Below are positions 62,052 through 64,000 of a stretch of 64,000 nucleotides of DNA, piece after piece (position 1 is the stretch's first letter; every line of letters starts with the position of its first letter). A program made the position numbers and the translations under genes. The stretch is from Streptomyces tsukubensis (lineage in GTDB: Bacteria; Actinomycetota; Actinomycetes; Streptomycetales; Streptomycetaceae): contig NZ_CP045178.1 in the NCBI RefSeq assembly GCF_009296025.1, positions 3,906,001-3,970,000 on the forward strand, in the 5' to 3' direction. The notes beneath the pieces were generated by a model that had not been told where the DNA came from, ran no database searches, and saw only the letters and a program-made list of their open reading frames with translations.

Positions 62052-63314
62052 CTACCGCACGCGTGCGTCCGCGGCCGCCTTCGCCGCGATGTCCTGGCGG
62101 TACTGCGATCCGTCGAGTCCGATGCGGGCCACGGCGGCGTACGCACGTGCGCGTGCCTCGTCGAGCCCCGGACCCGACGCGGTCACCGACAGCACCCGAC
62201 CGCCCGCGCTCACCACCGCCTCGCCGTCCCGCTTCGTACCGGCGTGCAGGACGTACGCGTCGGGGGCGTCCCGTTTGGCGACCTCGTCCAGGCCCGTGAT
62301 CGGGTCGCCGGTACGAGGGGTGTCCGGGTAGTTGTGCGAGGCGATGACCACGGTGACGGCCGCGTCGTCGCTCCAGCGCAGGGAGGGCAGCGTGTCGAGA
62401 GTGCCGTCGGCGGCGGCGAGCAGCACTCCGGCGAGCGGTGTTCGCAGCCGGGCCAGTACGACCTGGGTCTCCGGGTCCCCGAATCGGGCGTTGAACTCGA
62501 TGACCCGCACACCGCGCGAGGTGATCGCGAGCCCCGCGTAGAGCAGGCCGGAGAACGGTGTACCCCGCCTGCGGAGTTCGTCGACGGTGGGCTGGAGGAC
62601 GGTCCTGGTGACCTCGTCGACCAGCTTGGGGTCCGCCCACGGCAACGGCGAATACGCACCCATACCGCCGGTGTTGGGCCCTTCGTCACCGTCCAGAGCA
62701 CGCTTGAAGTCCTGCGCGGGCTGGAGCGGGACGACCGTCACGCCGTCGGTGATCGCGAAGAGGGAGACCTCGGGCCCGTCGAGGAACTCCTCGATGACGA
62801 CCCGACCGCAGGCGAGCGCGTGCGCGCGGGCTTCCTCCACGTCGTCCGTGACGACGACGCCCTTTCCGGCGGCCAGCCCGTCGTCCTTGACGACATAGGG
62901 AGCACCGAAGGCGTCGAGCGCCCGGTCGATCTGCTCAGCATCCGTACACACGTACGAACGAGCTGTCGGGACCTCGGCCGACGCCATGACGTCCTTGGCG
63001 AACGCTTTGGACCCTTCGAGCTCGGCGGCCTTGGCAGAAGGACCGAAGCAGGCGATCCCCGCTTCCCGTACGGCGTCCGCGACTCCGGCCACGAGCGGTG
63101 CCTCCGGGCCTACGACCACTAGCTGGGCCTTCAGCTCGGTGGCGAGCCGGGCGACCGCGGCTCCGTCGAGCGCGTCGACGGGATGCAACTCGGCGACCTC
63201 GGCGATACCGGCGTTGCCGGGTGCGCAGTGGAGCGCGGAGACGCCGGGGTCGAGGGACAGGGAACGGCACAGGGCGTGTTCGCGGGCGCCACCCCCGATG
63301 ACAAGGACCTTCAC
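62052..63314 (-). CDS. purD: Phosphoribosylamine-glycine ligase
   Basis: 420 residues, ATP-grasp. Makes GAR from phosphoribosylamine, glycine and ATP, the second purine step. Blocks: KVLVIGGGAREHALCRSL, VVVGPEAPLVAGVADAVR, VVKDDGLAAGKGVVV, GDEGPNTGGMGAYSPLPW, YAGLAITSRGVRVIEFNARF and GDPETQVVLARL. GTG 63314 starts the conserved KVLVIGGG; the ribosome site is weak. Monocistronic by appearance. Confidence 0.97.
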   Translation of the reverse strand: MKVLVIGGGAREHALCRSLSLDPGVSALHCAPGNAGIAEVAELHPVDALDGAAVARLATELKAQLVVVGPEAPLVAGVADAVREAGIACFGPSAKAAELEGSKAFAKDVMASAEVPTARSYVCTDAEQIDRALDAFGAPYVVKDDGLAAGKGVVVTDDVEEARAHALACGRVVIEEFLDGPEVSLFAITDGVTVVPLQPAQDFKRALDGDEGPNTGGMGAYSPLPWADPKLVDEVTRTVLQPTVDELRRRGTPFSGLLYAGLAITSRGVRVIEFNARFGDPETQVVLARLRTPLAGVLLAAADGTLDTLPSLRWSDDAAVTVVIASHNYPDTPRTGDPITGLDEVAKRDAPDAYVLHAGTKRDGEAVVSAGGRVLSVTASGPGLDEARARAYAAVARIGLDGSQYRQDIAAKAAADARVR

Positions 63315-63545
63315 GGGGTGCAGCCTAGCCCGCGGGCGCACTCCGTCTTGTACGGGTCTTGTACGTGGGACTGAAAAGGGACGGGGCGAGCGTTCGTAGC
63401 TTCGTCCGTGTCCTGTCCTGTCCGTGGTCCCGTCCGTCGGCGCTCCGTACGTGCTTCTCACGTGCTTCGTACGTGCTCATCCGTGAGGGCGGGGTCACGG
63501 GACGGTCGACCGGCCCAGCAGGGGGCGCTTCGCGCGGTGTCCCGG

Positions 63546-64000
63546 TTACTCGTTGGTGATCTCCTCCAGGACCGTGGCACCCAGTTCGCGGACGATCAGG
63601 TCGTGGCCGGTGAGGGCGGAGTCCACGAGGTCCGGATCGTCCTCCTGAGGGATGTCGTCCTCCAGGGAGACGGACGGCCGGTCATTGGCGGGAGCGGACC
63701 GCTGACCCGCTGAGTCAGGACCGGATCCGGAGGAACCGGCGGCGGAGTGCGTGGCCGCCCGTGAGCCGCCGCCCCCCTGCTGTCCGTAACTCTGTCCGTA
63801 TCCCTGGCCTCCTTGACCGCCTTGGCCTCCCTGGCCCTGGCCGCCGCTCTGCTGCTGGGAGGGAGGGGCAGAGGTCTGTGGCGCCGCCGTCTGGCCCGCG
63901 CCCCCGCCATACCCTCCTCCGGAGCCGTAGTTTCCGCCTCCGGCGCCGTGGCTCCCGCCCCCATGGTCGTAACCGCCCGAGGCGGGGGCTGCGGACGGGG
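63546..64000 (-). CDS. dnaX: DNA polymerase III gamma/tau subunit, C-terminal end (cut by window edge)
   Basis: The minus strand enters at the right edge and ends at TAA 63546. The visible ~150 residues are a Gly/Gln/Tyr-rich tail (GGQGGQGYGQSYGQQGGGGS type) followed by a conserved acidic end: DDIPQEDDPDLVDSALTGHD and LIVRELGATVLEEITNE. From memory this ending is characteristic of Streptomyces DnaX. The ATPase clamp-loader part lies outside the window. Confidence 0.8.
   Translation of the reverse strand, partial: PSAAPASGGYDHGGGSHGAGGGNYGSGGGYGGGAGQTAAPQTSAPPSQQQSGGQGQGGQGGQGGQGYGQSYGQQGGGGSRAATHSAAGSSGSGPDSAGQRSAPANDRPSVSLEDDIPQEDDPDLVDSALTGHDLIVRELGATVLEEITNE

Overview
The window is chromosomal DNA of a Streptomyces-type actinomycete. 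The evidence is very high GC with strong third-position GC bias, many GTG starts, tRNA genes without an encoded CCA, bldC, an Lsr2 paralogue, DUF3073 and DUF6274 proteins, a consensus parS site and, in one acquired gene, rare TTA codons. The stretch from about 28 to 64 kb (hrpA, bldC, vdh, purM/purF, purSQL, lsr2, purC, purD, dnaX) looks like conserved core chromosome. From memory it matches the bldC-purine region of Streptomyces coelicolor, not far from oriC; the parS site agrees with that.

Layout. 0-4 kb: end of an aldo/keto reductase, an M23 cell-wall peptidase behind a c-di-AMP (ydaO-type) riboswitch, a membrane PP2C/SpoIIE phosphatase and tRNA-fMet. 4.1-8.9 kb: molybdenum genes (fused ModBC, ModA, an HTH-TOBE regulator, a small molybdopterin-oxidoreductase domain protein). 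9.3-9.8 kb: a scar zone with a 150-bp copy of part of that last gene, a piece of an XRE/DUF5753 regulator, and the 3' part of a tRNA-Lys gene with its old terminator.

9.8-19.8 kb is a genomic island inserted in the 3' end of tRNA-Lys(TTT). A 46-bp perfect direct repeat of the tRNA 3' part bounds it, and a second 24-bp repeat lies just inside each end. No integrase is visible. It carries a four-helix DUF4231/SLATT-like membrane protein with four TTA codons, a coiled membrane-anchored protein, an NAD-dependent epimerase, an XRE/TPR regulator divergent from a GHKL ATPase operon, and a set of haem-pathway paralogues with altered active sites. These are a HemB-like protein lacking both Schiff-base lysines, a HemC that keeps its Asp and Cys but lacks two active-site lysines, and a frameshifted HemC-like gene lacking both key residues. 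This is the best candidate for an undescribed system in the window.

20-28 kb: amino-acid permease, DEAD-box RNA helicase with a long repetitive Arg/Asp-rich tail, lipoprotein, minimal zincin, metallophosphoesterase. 28-37.5 kb: Glu, Asp, Phe and Asp tRNAs, hrpA, bldC, valine dehydrogenase, DUF3073. 37.7-64 kb: purine genes, all on the minus strand (purM, purF, purSQL, purC, purD), interleaved with a META-domain lipoprotein, a DinB/maleylpyruvate-isomerase protein, a TetR-MFS efflux pair, an ArsR-like regulator, lsr2, three tRNA-Gly genes, an ABC exporter with a two-component system, a dimethylformamidase-like protein, a probable M48-derived pseudoprotease, and the 3' end of dnaX.

Coordinates and motifs were read by eye and family names rest on recognised motifs. 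No database search was run.
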